A DNA stretch of 64,000 bases from Pictodentalium vernedei (Eukaryota; Mollusca; Scaphopoda; Dentaliida; Dentaliidae), in contig CM062291.1 of assembly GCA_031216915.1 (NCBI GenBank), forward strand, positions 32,492,484-32,556,483. The letters run 5' to 3'. How positions within the stretch are numbered: position 1 is the first letter of the stretch; each line of letters opens with the position of its first letter. Positions 30,854-40,914 of this stretch are shown here, piece by piece. Below the pieces are notes generated by a model. That model was not told the origin of the DNA. It did not search any database and worked only from the letters and a program-made list of their open reading frames with translations. The translations under genes were made by a program, and so were the position numbers.

Positions 30854-31323
30854 TATCAAGATATCAAGTTGAAATTTGTTGTCTGGGGTTAATTTTTATC
30901 AGGAGTTCCATGGGTAAGGTGAATTTTACATGCAACATTGTGTTAACACCTCGACCAGAACAAAACCAGTATGTACCCCTTCTTTTTCAGATATGGGGCT
31001 GAAATTTGGTATCTGGAGGTAATTTGTTATCAGGAGTAACCTGGCAGGGGGAATTTTAGGTGTAGAGATGTATTAAACCTTCAATCATCAACCCTCGTAT
31101 GATGCTAGGATGCACTCCTACATTTATCAATATATTGTGCTGAAATTTGGTGTCTGCAGTAATTTTACCAGAAAAGGGATTTTGTGACTGATGTGCATTA
31201 ACCCTTCACCATGGCAACCCTGGGATGTGAGAGAAATACCTCAGTGATTGAGAGTCCAGAATAACTGTGCATAGCATGGGTACCTCTGCTAGTATTAGAT
31301 ATATAGTATCACTATAAGGAGAA

Positions 31324-31559
31324 TTAACCCTTTACCAAACGAATCGGCCACATATACAAATTCAGCAGCTGAAATAATAATATTTTTCAAAAAATTTCAA
31401 CAAAGCCATATCATGTGACCCCTCTTTGGAACGAGCTCATTGAGCTCGTACCAATGAGGGGGCACATGATATGGTTTTGTTGAAATTTTTTTAAAAATTA
31501 AAAAAAATGATTTTTAAGATAATAAGTTTTGATATCGTCTGTGTTGGGTAAAGGGTTAA
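31324..31559. repeat. Palindromic TTAA element, ATATCATGTGA subfamily
   Basis: TTAACCCTTTACCAAACG to GTGTTGGGTAAAGGGTTAA, both with TTAA. The central palindrome is GAACGAGCTCATTGAGCTCG with outer arms CAACAAAGCCATATCATG. The arms differ at CTCTTTGG and CCAATGAG, an uncorrected mismatch. Confidence 0.9.
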
Positions 31560-31809
31560 CAAGCTTGTTCGCACCAATCCTCGAAAGCTTTTTAGGGGTA
31601 GAGCCCTGGGGCACTTTGAGGATTCAATTCCATTCAGTATATTGTGATGAAGATTTGATTCCATTCAATCCTTGCTGATTCTCGATTTTTTAATCCTGGG
31701 GGTGGGTGCACTTCTTGGTCTATGAACATAGTGATATTTACTTTTTGAATTCATATTGTCCTTTAGTTACACATTAACTGGTAGAGTGCGAGAAACTCAT
31801 ATTTTTAGT

Positions 31810-33060
31810 CGAGTTATGACGAAGTCAAACTCGACTTATAGTTTGATGAATGGCAGGTGGGTGGTTGGGCAGGTGTGCGTGCGGGCAGGCGTAAACAATT
31901 GGTTTCCAGATGATAACTTGATAATGGTTCATCCCATGTTCATGAAACTTAATAGGTAGGTTGGTATCGGTTAGAGGAAGAACCCTATTAATTTTGGGCT
32001 TGCATGGTCAAAGGTCAAGGCAGGGTTCCCGCACCTTGAATTCCTTGAAAGTCCTTGAATTTCAAAACCCCCTCCCAAGGACCTAGAATCTCCTTGAATT
32101 TTGAAGCACCCCCTGGAAACTCCTGGAATTTTGGAAAAATTGAGTCGGTTGCTTACTGGATTAATTCAACCCCTAACATTTTCCCTTCTTCCCAACACAT
32201 GGTTGCTTTATACTCCTTGAAAACCCTTGAATTTCACCCAGCTGACTCCTGGAAACTCCTTGAAAAATTGATCTGAACCTCCTGGAAACTCCTGGAATTC
32301 ACTTCTCAATTTGGTGCAGGAACCCTGCAAGGTCACAGTGACCTTGAACATAGTAAATTGTAAACAATTGGTTTCCGGATGATAACTTGACTACGGTTCA
32401 ACCAACATTCATGAAACTTCATATGTAGGCTGGCCTTCGTGAGAGGAAGAACCCTATTTATTTTGGACTCACTAGGTCAAAGGTCAAGGTCACAGTGACC
32501 CTGAACATAATAAATCAAAACAATTGGTTTCAGGATGATAACTTGATAATGGTTTGACCCATGTTCATGAAACTTCATAGTTAGGTTGGCATCAGTGAGA
32601 GGAAGAACCCTATTTATTTTGGACTCGCTAGGTGAAAGGTCAAGGTCACAGTGACTTTCAACATAGTAAATCGTAAACAATTGGTTTCCGGATGATAACT
32701 TGATAATGGTTTGACCCACATTTATGAAACTTTATAGGTTTGTTGGCCTAGGTGAGTGGAAGACCCCTATTCAATTTGGACTCACTAGGTCAAAGGCCAA
32801 GGTCACAGTGACCTTGAACATAATAAATCGTTAACAATTGGTTTCCAGATGATAATTTGACAATGGTTCCACCTGCGTTCATGAAACTTCATAGGTAGGT
32901 AGGCATTGGTGCAAGAAAGAGCCCTATTTTTTCGGAATCACTAGGTCAAATGTGAAGGTCACAGTGACCCTTCACATAGTAAACTGTAAACAATTGGTTT
33001 CCGGACGATAAGTTGATAATGATTAAACCCACTTTTGTGCTGTCACAACTCGACATTGGA
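31810..33060 (+). repeat. Tandem repeat, unit about 160 bp, bounded by TCGAGTT/AACTCGA
   Basis: AAACAATTGGTTTCCGGATG recurs at about 31891, 32352, 32517, 32675, 32833 and 32995. Each is followed by ATTCATGAAACTTCATAGG-like and AAGGTCAAGGTCACAGTGAC-like phrases. The block starts at GTCGAGTTATGACGAAGTC and ends at GTGCTGTCACAACTCGAC, so the array has inverted ends. One spacing is enlarged by the insertion at 32021-32327. Confidence 0.85.
32021..32327. mobile_element. Non-autonomous element with CAGGGTTCC ends inside the array
   Basis: CAGGGTTCCCGCACCTTGAA and the complement of TTTGGTGCAGGAACCCTG are its inverted ends. CAAGG is repeated on both sides and the array phrase GGTCAAGGTCACAG is interrupted exactly there. 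The inside is built of CCTTGAATTTC and CTCCTGGAATTTTGG phrases. The ends resemble hAT elements, but the flank supports only 5 bp. Confidence 0.75.
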
Positions 33061-33301
33061 TCGGTGATCCTATCGGCATTTTTGGCTTTATTCTGAAGTA
33101 TAGGTATCGTAACTTAGTGGCTTCAGTTTCAGTGGATGTGCTTCATATTATCTTTTAGGCAAGATTATTTAGCTTTTAAGAATTTGCATTCTTACAATTG
33201 ATTGGAGAGTGTCTTTTGGCGCTCTCCCATAAATTGTAATGAGGCCAAGACATGTAGACAAATTTTGATGACCAAAAATAATTTAGCACTCTACTAGTTA
33301 A

Positions 33302-33420
33302 TGGATTTGCAAGTGGAAGGACAGATGCCAAATTCCATTGACTTGTTCCAATGAATGAAAAAAATTATAAAATTTGAATGGCAATTTTTGGCAGTTACAT
33401 TGGGTAAAGGGTTAAGCAAG
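33302..33420. repeat. 3' fragment of a palindromic TTAA element
   Basis: Only the terminus ACATTGGGTAAAGGGTTAA and a short A/T-rich piece remain. Confidence 0.5.
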
Positions 33421-33543
33421 TGTATGAGAAAATCTAAATTAATAAAATTAATGAAAGAAAAATCCCAATCGTATGACTCCATCTTTCTATTGCATGTACC
33501 CTGAACCAAACTATTTGGTTTTTTTTCGTCTTAACTAATCTAG

Positions 33544-33595
33544 ATGTTCGAGTTGGTCCAGAAGTTGTTACAGATCCTGCATTCCTTATTACCAG
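33544..33595 (+). CDS. IMP3: IMP3 exon encoding VRVGPEVVTDPAFLIT
   Basis: The acceptor AACTAATCTAG ends at 33543 and the donor GTAACT starts at 33596. The first AT joins the preceding C to give His. Then come 16 codons, VRVGPEVVTDPAFLIT, and AG opens the next Arg. It is the most conserved block of IMP3 and matches the human sequence at nearly every residue. It forms the S4 loop and strand that contact RNA. At 52 nt it is a very small exon lying between introns of 13.9 and 3.3 kb. Confidence 0.96.
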
Positions 33596-33632
33596 GTAAC
33601 TCTTTCCTTACTTAGCTGTTTCAATGTATAGA

Positions 33633-33797
33633 CATACACAGAACGACACATACGTGTTAATGGGTCAATCGATGTGGCACGAGTGCCAACATGGAAGGAT
33701 AAAACAAGAGGCCACAGGCCCCGAGTTTTATCATTCCGCGATGGCACAGGTGCCATATTGATTAATCCATTTACACACGTGTCGTTCTGTGTTTATT
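33633..33797. repeat. Large inverted repeat with ACACAGAACGACAC arms
   Basis: The left arm (ACACAGAACGACACATACG onward, about 70 bp) is mirrored by ACACACGTGTCGTTCTGTGT. The loop holds AAGAGGCCACAGGCCCCG. The stem is interrupted only by scattered mismatches. Confidence 0.85.
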
Positions 33798-33849
33798 ACA
33801 AGCCTTCACATCTATAAAAGCAATTATTAGAAAGACACTCAGCAATTCA

Positions 33850-34060
33850 TTTGACAACTATCAACAAAAAGAACACATTTTATTGCCAACCAAATTTGCG
33901 AGGGGAACCTGTGTTATTTCGTGCCCTGAGTTCCAATGTGTTCTATGTGCCAGAAGGCTGCCAGTAGGCACATAGAACACATTGGAACTCGGGGGACTAA
34001 CTATCAACAAAAAAAACCACATCTTTCGCCAACCAAATTTGAGAGGGGAACCCTTGTTAC
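33850..34060. repeat. Direct repeat flanking a palindrome
   Basis: ACTATCAACAAAAAGAAC through AACCAAATTTGCGAGGGGAA (33857-33908) recurs at 34002-34048. Between them is the palindrome GTTCCAATGTGTTCTATGTG to its complement (33929-33995) with centre GCCAGAAGGCTGCCAGTAGGC. Confidence 0.75.
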
Positions 34061-34559
34061 TATTTTTAGTTATCGCTAGCGATTCAAATTGTAATAGCAG
34101 TGCACGATTTGTAGAAAATTCCAGTGAAATTTTGCTTCTTCATAAAAATAGTCTATCAACGATTTCCATTCCACATGTTTGTGGAACGCATTTTCATTTC
34201 TCGCATGGTTTAGTGTTGCTGTAGATGGGGATTTCAAAGAACAGGCATGTAATAAAATGGAGGTGGGTCCATATCACTGTTATGGGCTTTTTCTGATAAC
34301 GGTATCTGCCTTTCTAGATGTCGGCCATTACCATATTTTAGAATTTGTGTGATGTAAATGAGTTTGAAAGTACACATGTTCAAAGTTGACACTGTGGATA
34401 CACTGCACTGCCGGCTGTCCTCATCAAATGCAAACGAGCAGACAAAATTTCCTGGTGTATCAAACTAAGTTGTAATTCCCATTCAGAACATGTGTATCTA
34501 ACTGGAAATTACACTGAGGATTTCCTGAAACAGATATGAGTGTGACGTCAAATGCACAG

Positions 34560-34776
34560 GGAGAAAACACTACAAGATTGATTCGCAGGGACCTACTTCT
34601 TCTTCATACCTTCCCTTCAAAATCTTTTGATATTTGGTATACAACATCCTTGAATAGTGAGGAAGGGAAAGCAGATTCAATTTTGTTCAAATCAAGCCCC
34701 GGGGGTTGGTATTTGGACTCCTGATGAGCTCTCAGGGTATAGAAGCCTGAATTTTAACTTCATGCAATAGAGACTA
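34560..34776. repeat. Dispersed repeat ('TTTGATATTTGGTATA' family)
   Basis: TTTGATATTTGGTATACAAC, then CCTTGAATAG, GTTCAAATCAAGCCCCGGGG and TTTGGACTCCTGATGAG. Relatives are at 37290-37500, 47320-47410, 60055-60400 and 63180-63530. The terminal 41-bp satellite at the window end is built from the same phrase. Confidence 0.7.
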
Positions 34777-36311
34777 CTCAAAGTTTGCTAAGCACCAATT
34801 ATATCCATCTACCTGTTTTACGTTTTAGTTGAAATATTGTTATGAAAAGTGTTTATATTTGTTATTTAATTATATCTTTAATGATTTAAGTACAGAAATT
34901 AAGATTTTGTTTGGGTTTGACATTATTTTTTAGCTTTTGAATACGATAACCATGGAAAATGGATATTATTGCTAAAAGAGGAAATTTTTCAAATTTGCCA
35001 AAAATTTGACAGAGCGAACTGGTATGGGTTCAGTATCAAGTATGAGACCCATTACGGTTGAATACAGCTTGACAATGCATTCTCATGCTCCCAATCAGGT
35101 TCCGGATGGTTCTATGTGGGATGTTGTTCCATTCTTGGACCAGCATGGCACCAAGCTCCTCGACACTTCTTGGCTGGACTGGACGGGCCGAAATTTCAAG
35201 CTGCAACTCACTCCAGACATGTTTGATTGGATTGAGGTCATGGGATCTTGCTGGCCAGTCCATATGCTCAATCCCCACCCTCTGTCGGTACTCCCGGACA
35301 GCTGGGGCAACATGAGGATGGGCATTATCGTCCATCAGAATCACCCACTGTGCCTGCATACAATCTGACGTGGGCATCCAGGATCTCATCAATATACCGC
35401 TGTGCAGTCAATGTACCATGGTCAAGGACATAGAGCTCTGTAAGTCTATCCCAGCTGATGCCGCACAGACCATTATTGACCCTCCACCATTACGGTGATG
35501 CTCAGCAATGTTGGCTGCATGGAATTGCTCTCCTGGTCTTCTCCATACCCTAGAACACCCATCTGTGTAGTCTAGGCAGTACCTTGACTCATCTGTAAAA
35601 GGACAGGTCGTCTTCTCTGGTCCATCCAACATGGTCCATGGCCCATTCATCTCGTGCCTAGCAGTGGTTCTGGGACAGCGGAATGCAAATACATGGTGTT
35701 CTCGATCTGAGACCACCTTTGTGCACCCTTGCTCGGATAGTTTGCGTCTAAACATTCTGAAGGTCACTGCGAAGCTGGGTTGCTGTGGCAAAGCAGTTCC
35801 TATGGGCATAAATGATCAAAAAACGGTCTTCAATTGCAGATGTTGCCCTGTCTCTGCCACCACCATGCCATATTATTGGTGTGCCATACTGCTGAAATCT
35901 TGCTCAGGCTCTGGTGATCACCATGTGGTGCACACCAAGGTCTTCACCAATCTGATGACGGGTAGCCCCTTGCTCCACCATCCCTACAGCCAGCCACATT
36001 TCTGCTTCAGACAAATGTCTTTGTACATTTGCATTCGCCATATTCAATCATTAAATCACAAGGGTTTGTGTTGAATTGAATACCCTACACATGTCATGTA
36101 CATGTAGACAGTACATGAAAGCATCATGAAAATCAAGGGGTACATGCCTTCCATGACTGTCACGAAAAGGCTGCCTGTCAAGAGAGCTAATGTAAACACT
36201 GGGGACAATCTCAATACATTCCTCAATCATATCCACCAAAAATATCGCAAATATGTCACAAGCAAATTTCACAGTGATGTGTCAAATATTTGGTGCTTAA
36301 CAAACTTTGAG
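34777..36311 (-). mobile_element. Tc1-like transposon, end-to-end, decayed
   Basis: TA at 34775-34776 and 36312-36313 bounds inverted ends CTCAAAGTTTGCTAAGCACC and the complement of GGTGCTTAACAAACTTTGAG (about 23 bp, one mismatch). Inside is a minus-strand Tc1-type transposase relic. The element fills nearly half of the third visible IMP3 intron, in antisense orientation. Confidence 0.9.
35036..36047 (-). pseudogene. Tc1-type transposase, frameshifted
   Basis: From the start on the minus strand: MANANVQRHLSEAEMWLAVG, then QGATRHQIGEDLGVHHMVIT (the paired-like DNA-binding domain). Next is MLDGPEKTTCPFTDESRYCL with the first catalytic Asp, then WRRPGEQFHAANIAEHHRNG and GGGSIMVCAASAG. The C-terminal part follows with VILMDDNAHPHVAPAVREYR (second Asp), VGIEHMDWPARSHDLNPIKH, where Tc1 has SPDLNPIE, and EEWNNIPHRTIRNLIGSMR-like end. 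The two main frames are 35408-35809 and 35036-35392. There are several shifts and the third acidic residue (Glu) is replaced by Lys in NPIKH. Confidence 0.92.
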
Positions 36312-36887
36312 TAGTATAAAAATATTCCTCAAAGATCCTCTTCAGATCCTGCAGGCTGAAGGTAATAGCATTGGATGGGTTGATGGATGAGGCTAGAACA
36401 TTGAGTGAATCTTTATTTCTTTCTCTTTTTATGGGATTGGAGGTGGATTAGGGGCACAAAATGCGTCAAGACATTACTTGGGGAAGGGGGGTGGGGGAAT
36501 AGATTCACATTTGTTCATGATGGCATGTTAAGGGTACCTGTTCTGAGGTTGGTAACGTCAGAAATAGGCCTTTAAGGGTTAATGGTATAACACTGAAGGA
36601 AACTATTTATGTCCACCTTTTCCATATATTTATATCCCTACTCTCAAGAGTGAGTTACTAGACTCTAGACTGAATTACATGCATCCATCCATCTGTCTGT
36701 CCATCTGTCCATCCATCCGTATGTCCATCCATCCATCCAGGTCCATATCTCAGCAGTGAGTGGATGGATTTCAACAAAATTTGGTATGCGGCGAGGTGGT
36801 AAGCAATGGTGGGGTTATGCACTGGGCCATGGCCCAGCTTTTGTTTGACATGGTTTGGGAATATAACCAGATCATTTTATTTTACAG
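36312..36887. repeat. End of intron 3: simple repeats and unassigned sequence
   Basis: A CCATCCATCTGT-type microsatellite lies at 36680-36740. It is followed by GTCCATATCTCAGCAGTGAG and TTCAACAAAATTTGGTATGC, as at 3130-3190. The acceptor of the next exon follows at 36887. Confidence 0.6.
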
Positions 36888-36960
36888 GAATCTTGAAGAT
36901 TTCATTACTTGGGTAGATACATCAGCTATTAGAAAGCATGTGTTGGATTATAATGATATT
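36888..36960 (+). CDS. IMP3: IMP3 exon encoding NLEDFITWVDTSAIRKHVLDYNDI
   Basis: The acceptor CATTTTATTTTACAG ends at 36887 and the donor GTAAGTATC starts at 36961. The first G completes Arg. Then come 24 codons, NLEDFITWVDTSAIRKHVLD and YNDI, ending in phase 0. It aligns with the human segment [20 protein letters not shown] without a gap. This is the C-terminal end of the S4 region, with the helix that packs against the U3 snoRNP partner. The donor is near consensus. Confidence 0.96.
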
Positions 36961-37028
36961 GTAAGTATCACATTATTTACCTACCTAGTTTATGGGAACT
37001 CAAATTTTAACTCACGAGGAAAATGCTC

Positions 37029-37278
37029 TTAACCCTTTACCTAACAAATCACCCGCATCTGCCTGCGTAATTTGCAAATTGAGCAGTTGAAAAACATTAA
37101 TTTTTCAAAATAATTCAACAAAACCATATCATGTGACCCCTCATTGGAACGAGCTTGATGTGCTCGTTCCAATGAGGGGGTCAAATGATAGGGTTTTGTT
37201 GAGATTTTTTTAAAATTCTTTTTAAAATAGTTATTAAAATAAAAAAATTGATATTCTCTCTGTTGGGTAAAGGGTTAA
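37029..37278. repeat. Palindromic TTAA element, complete
   Basis: It runs between TTAA boundaries with CCCTTTACCTAACAAATC and the complement of GTTGGGTAAAGGG. The central arms are GAACGAGCTTGATGTGCTCG, in the ATATCATGTGA subfamily. Confidence 0.88.
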
Positions 37279-37289
37279 AATAATCTTTT

Positions 37290-37520
37290 TCACATCCACT
37301 AGGCAGAAATATTTCTTATTTGTAATGCAGAATCCCTGTAGGGGCGGATTCAAGTTTGTTTAAATCTTGTCCCAGAGTTCATATTTGGGCTCCATATGGA
37401 GCCCAAATTTTAACTTAGTGCAATATGAGGAATATTCATGAAGGATGTTCAGATCCATCGGACAGAATCTTTTGGTATTTGTAAAAAAGAAAATTTTTAT
37501 TTCAAACAAATGTTCTGTTT
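37290..37520. repeat. Dispersed repeat copy with a GGGCTCC palindrome
   Basis: GATTCAAGTTTGTTTAAATC, then TTTGGGCTCCATATGGAGCC, then CAAATTTTAACTTAG. It is the same family as 34560-34776. A short unassigned stretch follows to 37740. Confidence 0.65.
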
Positions 37521-37739
37521 TTATTAATGATTCCATCTGTTTGTGAGTGTGTAACGACACACAAACTGAAAATTCTAATTTGTCAAAAACATCATGCTTT
37601 TGTTGACTTCCATTTTACTCTATTTCTTCACACAAGTGCTGAATATTTAAACCAATTTCCACCAACAATTTTCCAGCCTAACATGTCTTTTCAGTTGGAA
37701 ACCCTGTTGTCATTTTTCAACATAATTTCAAGCCTAATG

Positions 37740-37845
37740 GGATGGTGTGAGGTTGTGGGTGGTGGTGGTGGGGGGGTGTGGGGGGGTGGGGTAGGGAAAC
37801 AGACATTCTTTTTCTGGTGGTGGGGGGGGGGGGGGGGGTTAGGGA
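37740..37845. repeat. G-rich tract with internal duplication
   Basis: GGTGGTGGTGGGGGGGTGTG and GGTGGGGGGGGGGGGGGGTT types are separated by AGACATTCTTTTTCTGG. GGGAAACAGACATTC and GGGAAACAAACATCC mark a ~50-bp duplication. It could form quadruplexes. Confidence 0.7.
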
Positions 37846-37983
37846 AACAAACATCCTATTTCAAAGCATTTTTGTTGATATTCATTGAAATATTATGCAC
37901 ACATGTACAAGGTGACACTTTTTTTTTCCTCCATTTTTCTGATCCCTTAACACTAAAGCCTTTCCTCTATTTTTTTTTATCTC

Positions 37984-38232
37984 TTAACCCTTTGCCCAAC
38001 ACAGACGATATCAAAATTTATTATTTTAAATATCATGTTTTTTAATTTTTCAAAAAATTTCAACAAAACCATATCATGTGACCCTTCGTTGGAACGAGCT
38101 CAACAAGCTCGTTCCAACGAGGGGTCACATGATATGGTTTTGTTGAAATATTTTGAAAAATAATATTTTTTCAACTGCTGAATTTGAATATTACGCGGAC
38201 GGATGCGACCGATTCGTTGGGTAAAGGGTTAA
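37984..38232. repeat. Palindromic TTAA element with paired arm changes
   Basis: It is bounded by TTAA at both ends. The arms are TTCGTTGGAACGAGCTC and GAGCTCGTTCCAACGAGG, so the uncommon CGTTGG/CCAACG is present on both sides. The outer half carries the GTTTTGTTGAAATATTTTG arm. Confidence 0.9.
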
Positions 38233-38303
38233 CTCTAAAGTCCTTATTCATTGTCGGCAACTTCATGCAGGTGAGCTCTTTTGGTTCACTTGAGCCTCTA
38301 GTT

Positions 38304-38594
38304 TAGCCCTTTACCTAACACGAAAGGCAGACATTTTTTTTATTTTTTGTGTCAAAAACATAGCTTATGACCCCTCATTGGAACAAGCTCAATGATTCTC
38401 TGTATTTATATCTGTATACAGTTGGGAGAAGAGAGTTTCCTAAGTGGAAAGCACTTGTTCTCCACTGAGCTCGTTCCAATGAGGAGTCATAAGCTGTGTT
38501 TTTGAGACAAATTTTAAAAAAATAATGAAAATTGAATGGTTATTTCTGTGAATAGCGCTGGCTGGTTTTGACCGTTATGTTGGGTAAAGAGTTA
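38304..38594. repeat. Palindromic element with an insertion at its tip
   Basis: The arms GACCCCTCATTGGAACAAGC and GCTCGTTCCAATGAGGAGTC are separated by about 75 bp (ATGATTCTCTGTATTTATA to GCACTTGTTCTCCACT). Normal copies have 4-6 bp there. The right end GTTGGGTAAAGAGTTAA is intact. Confidence 0.75.
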
Positions 38595-38759
38595 AAAAAA
38601 AGAAAAACAAAAAATTTCTGTTTTCCTTGGGGTAAGGGTAATGTCCAAAAGGCCTGAAATTCTTTTGAAACTCTTCGAGGGCTTATATTGCGACGAGAAT
38701 ACAAGAATCGATTCACGCAAAGATTCGTGCAACAAAAATTAAAAAGCTGTGTTGAGTAA

Positions 38760-39245
38760 AGGGTTAACATGTGTTATCAGTATACAAGAGGGGTTCAGCC
38801 ATGGTGGTCTCATTGGATCCTGACTCAGCAGGTACGGATTCTTGCAATCATGTTTTGCAAGAATCCAGCCCTCGAAATTAGCCATGGCAATCAGCAAATG
38901 CCGTGGGATATGAATTTCTCCATGGCAATTGAATGCTGTGGACTTTTTCCGTAAAATGTTAAAAAGGTGATTTATAGCTATCATTATCTTTGTATTACAG
39001 GGGACATTAGGACAACACAAGACTTTAAGTCAATCATAAATTTGATAAAGTCATCTATTCAACTGATACATCAACAGTAGAAGCATTGAATCCGTGGTGT
39101 TGGTTGATCGTTAAAATTGTTGTGGACTTTGCCGTGGACTGTAACCTTGTCCATGGCAATTTCTTGCCGTGAAGAAATTCTCCCAACTTTGGATAAACTA
39201 TAAGCCCTGTCTTCTCCTAAACCACCAGTAAGAATGCTATAATAT
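38760..39245. repeat. Region with short palindrome and CCATGGCAAT repeats
   Basis: GGATTCTTGCAATCATG / TTTTGCAAGAATCC forms a hairpin at 38835-38865. CCATGGCAAT, GCCGTGG and TTGCCGTGAAG phrases recur (38880-39175) in both orientations. This is probably a further decayed element. Confidence 0.45.
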
Positions 39246-39511
39246 TACAGTACGTGGAGAGTGTATTATCATTAATTCACCCACAGAGTGGAGATTCCAC
39301 CCAAGCAATAATTGCAAATTTGTTGCAAAGCATAAGCAGTACAAGCAAAGTTTCAGCCAATGGACCTCCGGGTTAAACCCGGAGGTCCATTGGCTGAAAC
39401 ATTGCTTGTGTTTTTGTCGATATGTACACAATTTGAAAGTTATTGCTTGGATGATAACTCCACTCCGCGGGTGATTTAGTAACAATCCACTCTCCACGCA
39501 CTGTAATATTG
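39246..39511. repeat. MITE with ACAGTACGTGGAGAGTG ends
   Basis: The inverted ends are ACAGTACGTGGAGAGTGTA and the complement of ATCCACTCTCCACGCACTGT. The centre (39350-39402) is the palindrome GTTTCAGCCAATGGACCTCC, meeting at GGGTTAAACCC. Bases 39512-40015 contain a 145-codon frame without family resemblance and nothing else. Confidence 0.8.
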
Positions 39512-40019
39512 CCTTCGTGGAAATATTGTCCACATGTGTAAAGTGTCCAGCCCACGGCGTGGGTACTGTATATGGTGGGTTAAATCGGACACAAAAACCT
39601 GAACGCTATCCTTATTCGTTCATTTTTGCATCTATCTGTACTACAACTTTTGCCAGAAATGCTCACAGTGAAGAAAAATTGCGTTTGGATGTTGTTACAT
39701 GTCGCCCCAAATTTGATTTCGGTGGTGTGAAGAGGGTTAACGTGAAAAAAGAAACACAGCTGTGTTATTATTGCTGTATCATGTTACGCTCTAATCATAT
39801 GGAAAATCGGAGCAGAATCCGAATAGTATTTTCGAGGTCAATATCTGAACTCACCATGGAAGGATCCCAATGTTGTGCCCCACCAAAAGATTCAGTTTAC
39901 AGAACCACTGGGTCATTTGACCAAATTATTATTGGGTTAGGCCTCATAAAGTAGATTTTCAGTTTCTTAAGGCAATTTTTGGAAAATTGTATGCGGGCGG
40001 GTGGTTTTTATTTTATTTT

Positions 40020-40760
40020 TATTTTTTTGTAATTATTTCTTTACCATCAAAAGTTTATGTTCTTGGCTGTTTTATGTCTTAGGCCTAATAATCTACAGTC
40101 CAGAACAGCATGGGTGGTGGTGTATTTCATCCTTTGAGTGCAAGAACGCTTTGCAATGCTAAAGCCTTGTTGCACTCTAAGGACAAATTTATTGGTTTTA
40201 TTAACTTGGGTAATTTATTTATTTATTTATTTATTGGTGTTTAAGGTCACATACTTATGCACAATGGCTAATCATGACCTTGACAGTTTTACGAGTGGAG
40301 GAAGCCGGAGTACCCGGAGAAAACCACCGAGTAACGACGAGCAGCTGCCAGCTCCCCAACATCGTAACTCCGCACTGCAGCACAGGCAGGGTTAGATTGG
40401 TTGAAGACATGCGCATCATCGACGTGCAGTATGCCCTAGTACACGGTGTCATCATGCCCCTATGTAGACAGTCAGGGTTAAGTGCCTTGCCCAAGGACAC
40501 AACGCGGGAGTCCTAACGGATTGTGCAGACGGTCACCCATCCGAGGACTAGCCGGGTTCAACGCTGCATAACTTCGGTGATCTGATGAGAACCAGTTACT
40601 GCAATGCCACCCTGCCTTCATTAACTTGGGTAAAATATCAGACATAAACCATTTAATTTTTATTTTTTGAAGTTTGCATTGTTTAAAAAAAAGAGAGCAT
40701 GCCGTAGCCAAAAGGACCATGCTGGAGGACCCAAGAAACAGATTTTTAACTTTTTTTTTA
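40020..40760 (+). repeat. Dispersed repeat family (GCATGGGTGGTGGTG), interrupted by a SINE
   Basis: TACCATCAAAAGTTTATGTTC, AACAGCATGGGTGGTGG, TTGAGTGCAAGAACGC, AGCATGCCGTAGCCAAAAGG. Related copies are at 45400-45690 (plus) and 59500-59880 (minus), which show the SINE-free state. Confidence 0.75.
40214..40619 (-). mobile_element. 5S rRNA-headed SINE sharing its body with the tRNA-headed SINEs
   Basis: On the minus strand the head reads ATCAGATCACCGAAGTTATG, then CAGCGTTGAACCCGGCTAG, then TCCTCGGATGGGTGACCG. This is the internal promoter half of 5S rRNA (compare GATCTCGGAAGCTAAGCAG and TACTTGGATGGGAGACCGCC). The body after it (GTTGTGTCCTTGGGCAAGG to GACCTTAAACACC, then ATAA tail) is the same as in the tRNA-headed SINEs here. 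A 14-bp duplication, ATTAACTTGGGTAA, flanks it at 40200-40213 and 40620-40633. Confidence 0.92.
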
Positions 40761-40914
40761 GTCCTTATATCATGTCATGCAAACAAGGATTTTCTTGCAA
40801 ACCCAAGAGGTAGAAGTAGGAAAACTTTAAAATGCTCATATTTTGGCCTGTAACCTGGTACAAATACTTTGATATTTGTTTCATTATAATCCTTGAATTT
40901 CATTTCACAATTAT

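Larger units (their letters stand above)
31774..33301. mobile_element. TTAA-flanked element carrying a ~160-bp tandem repeat
   Basis: The left end is TTAACTGGTAGAGTGCGAG and the right end is TAGCACTCTACTAGTTAA, with inverted termini. The internal part near the right end (33190-33250) has the GGAGAGTG...CACTCTCC palindrome shared with 41747-41996 and 46673-46921. The satellite-like array at 31810-33050 appears to be a later insertion or expansion within it. Confidence 0.65.

Noticed and set aside
35006-35368. Plus-strand ORF of 120 codons
   Set aside because: It is the antisense of the Tc1 transposase relic, whose motifs read on the minus strand.
39517-39954. 145-codon ORF
   Set aside because: There is no recognisable domain or splice context, and part of it lies next to a MITE end. 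I keep it only as unassigned sequence.
40500-40619. 5S rRNA gene
   Set aside because: Only the promoter-bearing half is similar, and it is joined to a SINE body and flanked by a target duplication.
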